DNA of 64,000 nucleotides from Streptomyces avermitilis MA-4680 = NBRC 14893 (GTDB lineage Bacteria > Actinomycetota > Actinomycetes > Streptomycetales > Streptomycetaceae). The translations under genes were made by a program, and so were the position numbers. How positions within the stretch are numbered: the first letter of the stretch is position 1; each line of letters starts with the position of its first letter. The notes beneath the pieces were generated by a model. The model was not told the DNA's origin. It was given only the letters and a program-made list of their open reading frames with translations, and did not search any database. The stretch lies in NCBI RefSeq assembly GCF_000009765.2, contig NC_003155.5, positions 6,572,001-6,636,000 on the forward strand. Reading direction: 5' to 3'. Below are positions 39,757 through 48,397 of the stretch, piece by piece.

Positions 39757-42381
39757 GTGACCGAGAACTCTCAGCAGCAGCCACCAGCGTCCGAACCCGA
39801 ACTGCCGACCCAGTACGCGCCGGCCGATGTAGAGGGGACGCTGTACGAGCGCTGGGTAGAGCGCGGTTACTTCGAGGCCGACGCGAAGAGCGACAAGCCT
39901 CCCTTCACGGTCGTCATCCCGCCGCCGAACGTCACGGGCAGCCTGCACCTCGGGCACGCCTTCGAACACACCCTCATCGACGCCCTCACCCGCCGCAAGC
40001 GCATGCAGGGGTACGAGACGCTGTGGCAGCCCGGCATGGACCACGCCGGCATCGCCACGCAGAACGTCGTCGAGCGGGAGCTGGGCAAGGAGGGCAAGTC
40101 CCGGCACGACCTGGGGCGTGCGGCCTTCGTCGAGCGCGTCTGGCAGTGGAAGGCCGAGTCCGGCGGGCAGATCTCCGGTCAGATGCGCCGTCTCGGTGAC
40201 GGTGTCGCCTGGTCGCGTGAGCGCTTCACCATGGACGAGGGGCTGTCGCAGGCCGTCCAGACCATCTTCAAGAAGCTCTACGACGACGAGCTGATCTACC
40301 GCGCCGAGCGCATCATCAACTGGTGTCCGCGCTGTCTCACGGCCATCTCGGACATCGAGGTCGAGTACCAGGACGACGACGGCGAGCTCGTCTCCATGAA
40401 GTACGGGGAGGGGGACGACACGATCGTCGTCGCCACCACCCGTGCCGAGACGATGCTCGGTGACACGGCCGTCGCCGTTCACCCGGACGACGAGCGGTAC
40501 AAGCACCTCGTCGGCAAGACCATCCGCCTCCCGCTCACCGAGCGTTTCATCCCGGTCGTCGCCGACACCCACGTCGACCCCGAGTTCGGCACGGGCGCCG
40601 TCAAGGTCACCCCGGCCCACGACCCGAACGACTTCGAGATCGGCCAGCGGCACAACCTGCCCAACATCGCCGTGATGGACGAGCACGCGGTCATCACGGT
40701 CTCCGGCCCGTTCCAGGGGCTGGACCGCCTGGAGGCCCGTTCCGCCATCGTCGCCGCGCTGCGCGCCGAGGGCCGGATCGTCGCCGAGAAGCGGCCGTAC
40801 GTCCACTCCGTGGGCCACTGCTCGCGCTGCAAGACCACCATCGAGCCGCGCCTGTCCATGCAGTGGTGGGTCAAGGTCGGCCCGCTCGCCAAGGCCGCCG
40901 GTGACGCGGTCCGCGAGGGGAAGGTCAAGATCCATCCGCAGGAGATGGAGAAGCGGTACTTCGACTGGGTCGACAACCTCCACGACTGGTGCATCTCGCG
41001 CCAGCTGTGGTGGGGCCACCGCATTCCCGTCTGGTACGGGCCGAACGGCGAGGTCGTCTGCGTCGGCCCCGACGACGAGGTGCCCACGGGCGAGGGCTGG
41101 TCGCAGGACACCGACGTCCTCGACACCTGGTTCTCCTCCGGCCTGTGGCCGTTCTCGACCCTCGGCTGGCCCGAACAGACCGAGAGCCTCGCGAAGTTCT
41201 ACCCGAACTCCGTCCTGGTCACCGGCTACGACATCCTCTTCTTCTGGGTCGCCCGGATGATGATGTTCGGCCTGTACGCGATGGACGGCACCCCGCCGTT
41301 CCACACCATCGCCCTGCACGGCATGGTCCGCGACCAGTTCGGCAAGAAGATGTCGAAGTCCTTCGGCAACGCGGTCAATCCGCTGGACTGGATGGACAAG
41401 TACGGCTCGGACGCGCTCCGGTTCACGCTGGCCCGTGGCGCCAACCCCGGTGTCGACGTCCCGATCGGCGAGGACTGGGTCCAGGGCTCGCGCAACTTCG
41501 CCAACAAGATCTGGAACGCCACGCGCTTCGCGCTGATGAACGGCGCGACGGTCGAGGGTGAACTCCCGCCCGTCGAGCAGCAGTCGGCCACCGACCGCTG
41601 GATCCTGTCCCGGCTCAACGCCACGGTCGCCGAGGTCGACGCCCTCTACGACGACTACCAGTTCGCCAAGCTGTCGGACGCCCTGTTCCACTTCGCGTGG
41701 GACGAGGTCTTCGACTGGTACGTCGAGCTGTCCAAGACGACGTTCATGGGCGGCGGCGAGGCCGCGAAGGTGTCGGGCCGGGTCCTGGGTGAGGTCCTGG
41801 ACGTCACGCTGCGCCTCCTCCACCCGATCGTCCCGTTCGTCACCGAGACGCTGTGGACCACCCTCACGGGCGGCGAGTCGGTCGTCATCGCCGACTGGCC
41901 GGTTGACTCGGGCTTCCGTGACCAGGCCGCCGAGAAGGAGATCGAGACCCTTCAGTCGGTCATCACCGAGGTCCGCCGGTTCCGCGCCGACCAGGGGCTC
42001 CAGCCCGGCCAGCGCGTCCCGGCCCGGCTGACCCTCGACGATACGGCGCTCGCCCCGCACGAGGCGGCCATCCGTCAGCTGCTGCGTCTCCAGCCGGAGG
42101 GCGAGGACTTCGCGGCCACGGCGACCCTGCCGGTCGCGGGTGCCACGGTCGCGCTGGACCTGTCCGGCACGATCGACATCGTGGCGGAGCGCAAGCGGCT
42201 CGCCAAGGACCTCGCGGCGGCCGAGAAGGAGAAGGCACAGGCGGGCGCCAAGCTCGGCAACGAGGCGTTCCTCGCGAAGGCGCCGGACCACGTCGTGGAC
42301 AAGATCCGCGGCCGCCTCGCCAAGGCGGACGAGGACATCGCCCGCATCCAGGCACAGCTGGACCGGATGCCGGAGGCCTAG
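39757..42381 (+). CDS. valS: Valyl-tRNA synthetase
   Basis: 874 residues. Class I signatures: 'PPPNVTGSLHLGHA' with HLGH at 64-67 and 'KMSKS' at 531-535. The editing (CP1) domain lies in between ('TRAETMLGDTAVAVHP'), the anticodon-binding domain after, and a C-terminal coiled-coil arm ('VAERKRLAKDLAAAEKEKAQ' onward, ~65 residues) typical of ValRS. It charges tRNA-Val and removes Thr mischarged on it. No T-box leader was seen. The next gene, folC, starts 467 bp later behind a strong terminator, so it is probably monocistronic. Confidence 0.97.
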   Translation: MTENSQQQPPASEPELPTQYAPADVEGTLYERWVERGYFEADAKSDKPPFTVVIPPPNVTGSLHLGHAFEHTLIDALTRRKRMQGYETLWQPGMDHAGIATQNVVERELGKEGKSRHDLGRAAFVERVWQWKAESGGQISGQMRRLGDGVAWSRERFTMDEGLSQAVQTIFKKLYDDELIYRAERIINWCPRCLTAISDIEVEYQDDDGELVSMKYGEGDDTIVVATTRAETMLGDTAVAVHPDDERYKHLVGKTIRLPLTERFIPVVADTHVDPEFGTGAVKVTPAHDPNDFEIGQRHNLPNIAVMDEHAVITVSGPFQGLDRLEARSAIVAALRAEGRIVAEKRPYVHSVGHCSRCKTTIEPRLSMQWWVKVGPLAKAAGDAVREGKVKIHPQEMEKRYFDWVDNLHDWCISRQLWWGHRIPVWYGPNGEVVCVGPDDEVPTGEGWSQDTDVLDTWFSSGLWPFSTLGWPEQTESLAKFYPNSVLVTGYDILFFWVARMMMFGLYAMDGTPPFHTIALHGMVRDQFGKKMSKSFGNAVNPLDWMDKYGSDALRFTLARGANPGVDVPIGEDWVQGSRNFANKIWNATRFALMNGATVEGELPPVEQQSATDRWILSRLNATVAEVDALYDDYQFAKLSDALFHFAWDEVFDWYVELSKTTFMGGGEAAKVSGRVLGEVLDVTLRLLHPIVPFVTETLWTTLTGGESVVIADWPVDSGFRDQAAEKEIETLQSVITEVRRFRADQGLQPGQRVPARLTLDDTALAPHEAAIRQLLRLQPEGEDFAATATLPVAGATVALDLSGTIDIVAERKRLAKDLAAAEKEKAQAGAKLGNEAFLAKAPDHVVDKIRGRLAKADEDIARIQAQLDRMPEA

Positions 42382-42399
42382 CCGGCCGGTGTACATGAG

Positions 42400-42436
42400 C
42401 GCAGGCCCCGGAACTCCTTGGGTTCCGGGGCCTGCG
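42400..42436 (+). terminator. valS terminator
   Basis: Perfect 15-bp arms (42400-42414, 42422-42436) around TCCTTGG, 18 bases after the stop codon. Confidence 0.88.
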
Positions 42437-42836
42437 TGTGTCGTCTTGGCTGCGGGGTCTGTGTGTGGCGTCCCGGCCGCGGGGTCTGTGGGTGGCGTCC
42501 GTGCGTCGTTGCGGCTGCGGGCAGTCGTGCGGCCGGGGCGAGGGGGCCTGGCGCGGGCGAGGTGGTGAGGCGGGGAGGGCGGGCGGCTGGGCTGTGTGTC
42601 GTTCCGGCTGCGGGGCGTGTGTGCGTCGTCCCGGCCGCCGGGCCTGCGCGCGTCGTCCTGGTTGTGGGCAGTCTCGGGCAGCCGTGCGGCCGAGGTGGTG
42701 GGGCCCGGCTCGAGCGAGGCCGTGGGCCGGGGGAGGGCCGGCGCGTGCGGCAGCCTGCCGGCGCTCTTCCGGCGCCCGTCGGCGACACCCACCCCGGCCC
42801 GCACCAGCCACCCGCGCCTGTGTCGGTCCCGCTCCG

Positions 42837-42842
42837 TAGACT
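42837..42842 (+). promoter_or_regulatory. -10 box of folC, probable leaderless transcript
   Basis: TAGACT ends six bases before GTG 42849; no ribosome-binding site lies in between and no clear -35 was seen. Confidence 0.5.
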
Positions 42843-42848
42843 GGCCCC

Positions 42849-44348
42849 GTGAGTGAGCTCCCACCGGACGACAGTGACCGCTTCGAAGAGATCGTCGACG
42901 CCGAGACCGATCGCGACCCCGATCTCGCCGTGATCGAGGCCGGCAGCCGCACCCTGCGCACCCAGGGCGGCCCGCCGGAGGCCGACGTGCCCGCGCGTCC
43001 CGCCGACCCCGAGACCGACAAAGCGCTGCGCGAGGTCGAGGCCGAGCTCGCCACCCGCTGGGGCGAGACCAAACTGGAGCCCTCCGTCAGCCGTATCACC
43101 GCCCTGATGGACGTGCTCGGGGACCCGCAGCGCGCGTACCCCTCGATCCACATCACGGGGACGAACGGCAAGACCTCCACCGCCCGCATGATCGAGGCCC
43201 TCCTCGGCGCCTTCGACCTGCGCACCGGCCGGTACACCAGCCCGCACGTCCAGTCGGTCACCGAGCGCATCAGCCTCGACGGCGCCCCGATCTCCGCCGA
43301 GCGCTTCATCGAGACGTACGACGACATCAAGCCGTACATCGAGATGGTCGACGGCCAGCAGGAGTTCCGGCTCTCCTTCTTCGAGGTCCTGACCGGCATG
43401 GCGTACGCGGCCTTCGCGGACGCGCCCGTCGACGTGGCGGTCGTGGAGGTGGGGATGGGCGGCAGCTGGGACGCCACCAACGTCATCGACGGTGACGTCG
43501 CCGTCGTCACGCCCATCGACCTCGACCACACCGACCGGCTCGGCGAGACACCCGGCGAGATCGCCTCGGAGAAGGCCGGCATCGTCAAGCAGGACGCCAC
43601 CGTGATCCTGGCCCAGCAGCCGGTGGACGCGGCGCAGGTGCTGCTGAAGAAGGCCGTGGAGGTCGACGCGACCGTGGCCCGGGAGGGCCTGGAGTTCGGG
43701 GTCGTCTCACGTCAGGTCGCCGTCGGCGGACAGCTGCTGACGCTGCGTGGCCTCGGCGGCGAGTACGAGGAGGTGTACCTGCCGCTGCACGGTCCGTACC
43801 AGGCGCACAACGCGGCCGTCGCGCTCGCCGCCGTCGAGGCGTTCTTCGGCGTCGGCTCCCAGCGGCCCGAGCCGCTCGACCTCGACACGGTCCGCAAGGC
43901 CTTCGCCGCGGTGACCGCGCCGGGCCGCCTGGAGGTCGTACGCCGCTCGCCGACCGTCGTCCTGGACGCGGCCCACAATCCGGCGGGCGCCCGCGCCACC
44001 GCAGAGGCCGTCGGCGAGGCCTTCGACTTCAGCCGGCTCATCGGAGTGGTGGGGGCCAGCGGCGACAAGAACGTCCGGGGGCTGCTCGAGGCCTTCGAGC
44101 CGATCTTCGCCGAGGTCGTGATCACCCAGAACTCCAGCCATCGCGCGATGGACGCCGACGAGCTGGCCGCGATCGCCGTGGAGGTCTTCGGCGAGGACCG
44201 CGTCCAGGTCGAGCCGCGCCTCGACGACGCGCTGGAGGCCGCGATCACACTCGCCGAGGAAGAGGGCGAGTTCGCGGGCGGCGGCGTCCTCGTCACCGGC
44301 TCCGTCATCACCGTCGGCGAGGCCCGACTGCTCCTCGGGAGGGGCTGA
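42849..44348 (+). CDS. folC: Folylpolyglutamate synthase / dihydrofolate synthase
   Basis: 499 residues. The Mur-ligase-like ATP loop 'ITGTNGKTSTAR' is at about 102-113, followed by 'TGRYTSPHVQSVTERI' (the folate-binding omega loop), 'VVEVGMGGSWDATNV' and a C-terminal 'DAAHNPAGARA'. It adds glutamate to dihydropteroate and then lengthens the glutamate tail of folates. The first ~55 residues are an acidic extension not found in E. coli FolC. The DUF4233 gene begins five bases after the stop and is probably co-transcribed. Confidence 0.95.
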   Translation: MSELPPDDSDRFEEIVDAETDRDPDLAVIEAGSRTLRTQGGPPEADVPARPADPETDKALREVEAELATRWGETKLEPSVSRITALMDVLGDPQRAYPSIHITGTNGKTSTARMIEALLGAFDLRTGRYTSPHVQSVTERISLDGAPISAERFIETYDDIKPYIEMVDGQQEFRLSFFEVLTGMAYAAFADAPVDVAVVEVGMGGSWDATNVIDGDVAVVTPIDLDHTDRLGETPGEIASEKAGIVKQDATVILAQQPVDAAQVLLKKAVEVDATVAREGLEFGVVSRQVAVGGQLLTLRGLGGEYEEVYLPLHGPYQAHNAAVALAAVEAFFGVGSQRPEPLDLDTVRKAFAAVTAPGRLEVVRRSPTVVLDAAHNPAGARATAEAVGEAFDFSRLIGVVGASGDKNVRGLLEAFEPIFAEVVITQNSSHRAMDADELAAIAVEVFGEDRVQVEPRLDDALEAAITLAEEEGEFAGGGVLVTGSVITVGEARLLLGRG

Positions 44349-44353
44349 CCACT

Positions 44354-44722
44354 GTGCGTACGCTCTGTGCTTCGACCCTGATCGGCGAGGTCTTCGTGAT
44401 CGGGTTCGCCGGGCTGGTCGCGATGAAGGACCCGGACCTGTCCACGGGCACGGTCTGGACGGTCAGCGGCATCGCCATGGCGGTGTGCGTCCTGCTCTGC
44501 GGCATGATCACGCGGCCCGGCGGCGTCCAGCTCGGCTGGGCCCTGCAGATCGCCCTGATCGCCTCCGGCTTCATCGTCCCCAGCATGTTCTTCCTGGGTG
44601 CGATCTTCGCGGCCCTGTGGTGGGCGTCGGTCCACTACGGCCGCAAGATCGACGAGGCGAAGGCGAGATTCGCGGCGCAGGCCGCGGACCACCCCGCTCC
44701 AGTACCACCTGACGCTGCGTGA
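44354..44722 (+). CDS. DUF4233 membrane protein
   Basis: 122 residues with four membrane helices covering about residues 5-95 and a charged C-terminal tail. It matches the small actinobacterial family DUF4233, which almost always follows folC. The function is unknown. The start is GTG 44354, five bases after the folC stop, so translation is probably coupled to folC. Confidence 0.85.
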   Translation: MRTLCASTLIGEVFVIGFAGLVAMKDPDLSTGTVWTVSGIAMAVCVLLCGMITRPGGVQLGWALQIALIASGFIVPSMFFLGAIFAALWWASVHYGRKIDEAKARFAAQAADHPAPVPPDAA

Positions 44723-44788
44723 CGAGCACCCCGACACGCCCTGTAACCTCGGTCACCCGCACATATGTGACCTGAAGGAGCCACCACC

Positions 44789-45202
44789 GTGAGCCAGCGC
44801 ACCCTCGTCCTACTCAAGCCCGACGCCGTTCGTCGCGGCCTGACCGGCGAGATCATCAGCCGTATCGAGCGCAAGGCCGGCTGGGCGATCACCGCGCTGG
44901 AACTGCGCACGCTGGACCAGGACACGCTGGAGCAGCACTACGGCGAGCACAAGGGCAAGCCCTTCTACGAGCCGCTGGTGGAGTTCATGGCGTCCGGCCC
45001 GGTCGTGGCCCTGGTCGTCGAGGGCGAGCGGGTCATCGAGGGTGTCCGCGCGCTGGCCGGTCCGACCGACCCGATCGCCGCCGCGCCCGGTTCCATCCGC
45101 GGCGACTACGGTGTGATCGTCCGCGAGAACCTGATCCACGCCTCGGACTCGGAGGAATCCGCCGAGCGCGAGCTGAAGATTTTCTTCCCCGGCCGGGTCT
45201 GA
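44789..45202 (+). CDS. ndk: Nucleoside diphosphate kinase
   Basis: 137 residues, the standard NDK length. 'TLVLLKPDAVRRGLTGEI' opens the protein, and His117 in 'NLIHASDS' is the residue phosphorylated during catalysis. It transfers the gamma phosphate from ATP to other nucleoside diphosphates. GTG 44789 has GAAGGAG nine bases upstream. It sits between the folC pair and mreB, as in other Streptomyces. Confidence 0.97.
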   Translation: MSQRTLVLLKPDAVRRGLTGEIISRIERKAGWAITALELRTLDQDTLEQHYGEHKGKPFYEPLVEFMASGPVVALVVEGERVIEGVRALAGPTDPIAAAPGSIRGDYGVIVRENLIHASDSEESAERELKIFFPGRV

Positions 45203-45489
45203 CCGGACGAATAGTTTTTGAGGGACCGTCACATCATTTGGATGCCGACCTGGGGCGGCCGTAGAAATCGGCCGTCCTTTGGCATATGCGTGTCGATCGG
45301 GGGAACGCCTACCCCCGATCGCCCGTCTCCAGAAGCGAGGCGGTGCATCATCTGCTGACAATGGCGAAGACCCTCGCACAGTGTTCGTGCAGGCGAGACT
45401 ACGATGTAAGCCTTCACGTCACAGCACCCACTTCGCCACCCCAACCAAAGCCATCAAACGCTCCACTTGGGAAGGCCAGACGAATCCTG
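45203..45489. other. ndk-mreB intergenic region
   Basis: 287 bp without a gene. It contains a perfect 10-bp inverted repeat CGATCGGGGG / CCCCCGATCG (45294-45303, 45312-45321), which may end ndk transcription or act as a site for mreB control. A TACGAT hexamer (45400-45405) is a possible mreB -10. Confidence 0.55.
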
Positions 45490-46521
45490 ATGGGGAACTC
45501 AATGTCGTTCATCGGCCGTGACATGGCTGTCGACCTCGGGACCGCCAACACGCTGGTGTACGTCAGGGGTCGCGGGATCGTACTCAACGAGCCGTCCGTC
45601 GTCGCGATCAACACCAACACCGGTGGCATCCTCGCGGTCGGCTCCGAAGCGAAGAAGATGATCGGGCGCACGCCCGGCAACATCGTTGCCGTGCGTCCGC
45701 TGAAGGACGGTGTGATCGCCGACTTCGAGATCACCGAACGCATGCTCCGCTACTTCATCCTGAAGATCCACAAGCGGCGCTACCTCGCCCGCCCCCGCGT
45801 CGTCGTCTGTGTGCCCTCCGGCATCACCGGTGTCGAGCGCCGCGCGGTCATCGAGGCGTCGTCCCAGGCCGGTGCCCGCCAGGTGCACATCATCGAGGAG
45901 CCCATGGCCGCGGCCATCGGTTCCGGCCTGCCGGTCCACGAGGCCACGGGCAACATGGTGGTGGACATCGGCGGCGGCACCACGGAGGTCGCGGTCATCT
46001 CGCTCGGCGGCATCGTCACCGCCCAGTCCATCCGCGTCGCCGGCGACGAACTGGACAACGCGATCATCCAGCACATCAAGAAGGAGTACTCGCTCCTCCT
46101 CGGTGAGCGGACGGCCGAACAGATCAAGATCACGATCGGTTCGGCGTACGACCTCGACACTGACGAGCACACCGAAATCCGCGGCCGGGACCTCGTCTCC
46201 GGGCTGCCGAAGACCGTCGTCATCTCCGCGGCCGAAGTGCGCAAGGCCATCGAGGAACCGGTCAACGCGATCGTGGACGCGGTCAAGACGACTCTCGACA
46301 AGTGTCCGCCGGAGCTGTCCGGCGACGTCATGGACCGCGGAATCGTTCTGACCGGCGGCGGAGCCCTGCTGCGCGGCCTCGACGAGCGGCTGCGCCGCGA
46401 GACCGGCATGCCGATCCACATCGCAGAGGACCCCCTGGACAGCGTGGCGCTCGGCTCCGGCAAGTGTGTCGAGGAGTTCGAGGCGCTCCAGCAGGTCCTG
46501 GACGCCCAGCCGCGCAGATGA
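45490..46521 (+). CDS. mreB: MreB, actin-like cell-shape protein
   Basis: 343 residues from ATG 45490 ('MGNSMSFIGRDMAVDLGTAN'). Actin-fold nucleotide motifs: phosphate 1 'DLGTANTLVYV', phosphate 2 'VVDIGGGTTEVAVI' and the adenosine loop near 'GIVLTGGGALL'. MreB polymerises under the membrane and guides wall synthesis; in Streptomyces it is mainly needed for spore-wall integrity. In-frame starts upstream (to 45286) would run through the inverted repeat and lack the family's N-terminus. A hairpin at 46537-46570 separates it from mreC. Confidence 0.97.
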   Translation: MGNSMSFIGRDMAVDLGTANTLVYVRGRGIVLNEPSVVAINTNTGGILAVGSEAKKMIGRTPGNIVAVRPLKDGVIADFEITERMLRYFILKIHKRRYLARPRVVVCVPSGITGVERRAVIEASSQAGARQVHIIEEPMAAAIGSGLPVHEATGNMVVDIGGGTTEVAVISLGGIVTAQSIRVAGDELDNAIIQHIKKEYSLLLGERTAEQIKITIGSAYDLDTDEHTEIRGRDLVSGLPKTVVISAAEVRKAIEEPVNAIVDAVKTTLDKCPPELSGDVMDRGIVLTGGGALLRGLDERLRRETGMPIHIAEDPLDSVALGSGKCVEEFEALQQVLDAQPRR

Positions 46522-46536
46522 CGTAACTCTTCGATT

Positions 46537-46570
46537 CCGCCGTACGAGACGCTCCCTTCTCGTACGGCGG
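46537..46570 (+). terminator. Hairpin between mreB and mreC
   Basis: Perfect 13-bp arms CCGCCGTACGAGA / TCTCGTACGGCGG (46537-46549, 46558-46570) with an 8-base loop, 15 bases past the mreB stop. It likely ends part of the mreB transcripts. A TAAGCT hexamer at 46589-46594 could start a separate mreC transcript. Confidence 0.8.
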
Positions 46571-46681
46571 ATCGTTGATATTGAGGCTTAAGCTCCCCCA
46601 TGACACCCGTTGGTCCGCCCTCCGGGGTACTTCTGGGTGAGCCATACACGAATTCCGACGAGGAAGGCACGGCCGCCGCAC

Positions 46682-47626
46682 GTGAGGGACACACGAGAGA
46701 GCCGGCTGCTCCTGGTGCTGCTGGTCGCCATCGCGTTCGCGCTGATCACGGTGGACATCCGTGGCGGGCAGGACTCACCGGTCGACGGTGCCCGCCAGGC
46801 CGCCGCCACGGTCTTCGGCCCGATCGAGAACGGGGTGTCGTCGGCGGTCGACCCCGTCGGCAACGCGGTCGCGGCCGTACGCGACTCCGGCAGCCGGCAC
46901 GACCGCATCGCCCAACTCGAGCACGACAACGCGGCCCTGAAGGCGAAGCTCGGCAGCGACGACCGCAACCGCAGCCGCCTCAAGCAGCTCAACAAGATGA
47001 TCAGGGTGGCGGGCGAGGGCCAGTACGGGATCAAGGGCGCCGAGGTCATCGGGATAGGAGCGGCCCAGGGCTTCTCCTGGACCGTCACCATCGACGTCGG
47101 CGCGAACGACGGCATCAAGCGCGACATGACCGTCCTCAACGGGGATGGTCTCGTCGGCCGGGTCACCACGGTCGGCCCGAACGCCGCCACCGTGCTGCTC
47201 GCCAACGACCCCGACTTCACGGTCGGCACGCGCATGGAGTCCAGCGACGAACTCGGCTTCGCCTCCGGACAGGGCGACCGCCCGCTGCGCGTGCAACTGC
47301 TCAACGGCAAGGCCAAGGTGGTGAAGGGCGACCGTCTGGTCACCTTCGGCTCGCAGGCGGACCGGCCGTTCGTGCCCGGTGTACCGGTCGGCGTGGTCTC
47401 CCGGGTCGATCCCTCCGGCGGCGACCTGACCCGCACGGTCTACGTCACGCCGTATGTCTCGTTCACGAAGCTCGACATCGTCGGCGTGGTCGTCGCGGCG
47501 CCCAAGAAGGACCCGCGCGACGAGGTGCTGCCTCCCAAGCCCAGACCGACGCCCACGCCGACCGTGACCGTGACGGTCACCCCCTCCGCGAACGCGTCCG
47601 CCGACGGCCAGCAGCAACAGCAGTAG
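46682..47626 (+). CDS. mreC: MreC, rod shape-determining protein
   Basis: 314 residues from GTG 46682 ('VRDTRESRLLLVLL'), with GAGGAAGG 13 bases upstream; GTG 46637 (GGGG upstream) would add 15 basic residues and cannot be ruled out. One N-terminal membrane helix (about 8-27), a coiled coil ('HDRIAQLEHDNAALKAKLG', about 75-95), then the extracytoplasmic beta-barrel MreC domain ('VTIDVGANDGIKRDMTVLN', 'GLVGRVTTVG'). The tail is Pro/Thr/Val-rich and ends in Gln repeats. MreC activates PBP2-RodA. mreD starts 13 bases later. Confidence 0.93.
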   Translation: MRDTRESRLLLVLLVAIAFALITVDIRGGQDSPVDGARQAAATVFGPIENGVSSAVDPVGNAVAAVRDSGSRHDRIAQLEHDNAALKAKLGSDDRNRSRLKQLNKMIRVAGEGQYGIKGAEVIGIGAAQGFSWTVTIDVGANDGIKRDMTVLNGDGLVGRVTTVGPNAATVLLANDPDFTVGTRMESSDELGFASGQGDRPLRVQLLNGKAKVVKGDRLVTFGSQADRPFVPGVPVGVVSRVDPSGGDLTRTVYVTPYVSFTKLDIVGVVVAAPKKDPRDEVLPPKPRPTPTPTVTVTVTPSANASADGQQQQQ

Positions 47627-47639
47627 GAGCTGAACCCCC

Positions 47640-48311
47640 ATGCGCTTCAACCGGATGCTGCTCTCCACCGCCCTGGTGGTGGTGGCCCTGGTGATCCAGG
47701 TGAGCGTCCTCGCCCGTCTCCACCTCCCGGGCGCCGTCCCCGACCTGGTGCTCCTGACCGTCCTCGGCCTCGCCATGGTCTACGGCCATGTCGGCGGCGC
47801 CCTCATCGGCTTCGGCGCCGGCCTGCTCGCCGACCTCGTGCCGCCCGCCGACCACGCCGCGGGCCGCTACGCCCTCGTCCTGTGCGTCATCGGCTACCTC
47901 GCCGGGCTGGCCAAGCCCGAGAACGGCCGCCTCAAGTCCGCGTCCGGCCCCATGGCCGTGGTCGTCGCCGCGGCGATCGGCACGACCCTGCTGTACGCGG
48001 GCGTCGGCGCCCTCGTCGGCGACACCGCCGCCCGACATGTGGGCCTCGTCAGCCTGTTGGTGACGGCCGCCGTGTACGACCTGCTGCTCGCGCCGTTCGT
48101 GGTCCCCGGGATCATGGCACTGGCCCGGCGCGCCGAGAACGACCCGCTCGCCGAGGGCGGCTCCGGTGCCAAGGCGGCCGACGTCTCCTCGGGCTGGCTG
48201 TCCTCCGGCACCGGTCTGCGCATCGGCGGCCAGCGTGGCGGGCTGCGCGCGAAGGCGGTCAAGGCACGGGTGGCCCGGGCGGGACGCATCAAGGGGGTCA
48301 AGCGGCTGTGA
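47640..48311 (+). CDS. mreD: MreD, rod shape-determining membrane protein
   Basis: 223 residues with about five or six membrane helices in the first 165 residues and a basic cytoplasmic tail of ~55 residues, longer than in E. coli MreD. AGGAG lies before ATG 47640. It is the third member of the MreBCD complex that controls wall synthesis. The end is 86 bp before the PBP2 gene and they are likely co-transcribed. Confidence 0.92.
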   Translation: MRFNRMLLSTALVVVALVIQVSVLARLHLPGAVPDLVLLTVLGLAMVYGHVGGALIGFGAGLLADLVPPADHAAGRYALVLCVIGYLAGLAKPENGRLKSASGPMAVVVAAAIGTTLLYAGVGALVGDTAARHVGLVSLLVTAAVYDLLLAPFVVPGIMALARRAENDPLAEGGSGAKAADVSSGWLSSGTGLRIGGQRGGLRAKAVKARVARAGRIKGVKRL

Positions 48312-48397
48312 CCACAAGGGACTTCACCGCCCGTGTCCACAGGTTCGCCGTGTACTCGTATGTCTCGTACGCGCACTGAGAGGGGGAGGCAGCAGCA

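Larger units (their letters stand above)
42382..42848. other. valS-folC intergenic region with degenerate repeats
   Basis: 467 bp without a gene. After the valS terminator the + strand has several degenerate ~35-bp copies built on GGCTGCGGGG / TGTGGCGTCCCGGCCGCGGGG (about 42440-42720). The end holds the folC -10 box. All frames are open only because of composition. Confidence 0.6.

Noticed and set aside
46600..47694. An open frame starting at ATG 46600, close behind a -10-like hexamer
   Set aside because: It is out of frame with mreC and its product is Arg/Ala/Gly-rich without motifs, whereas the mreC frame carries the full MreC domain.
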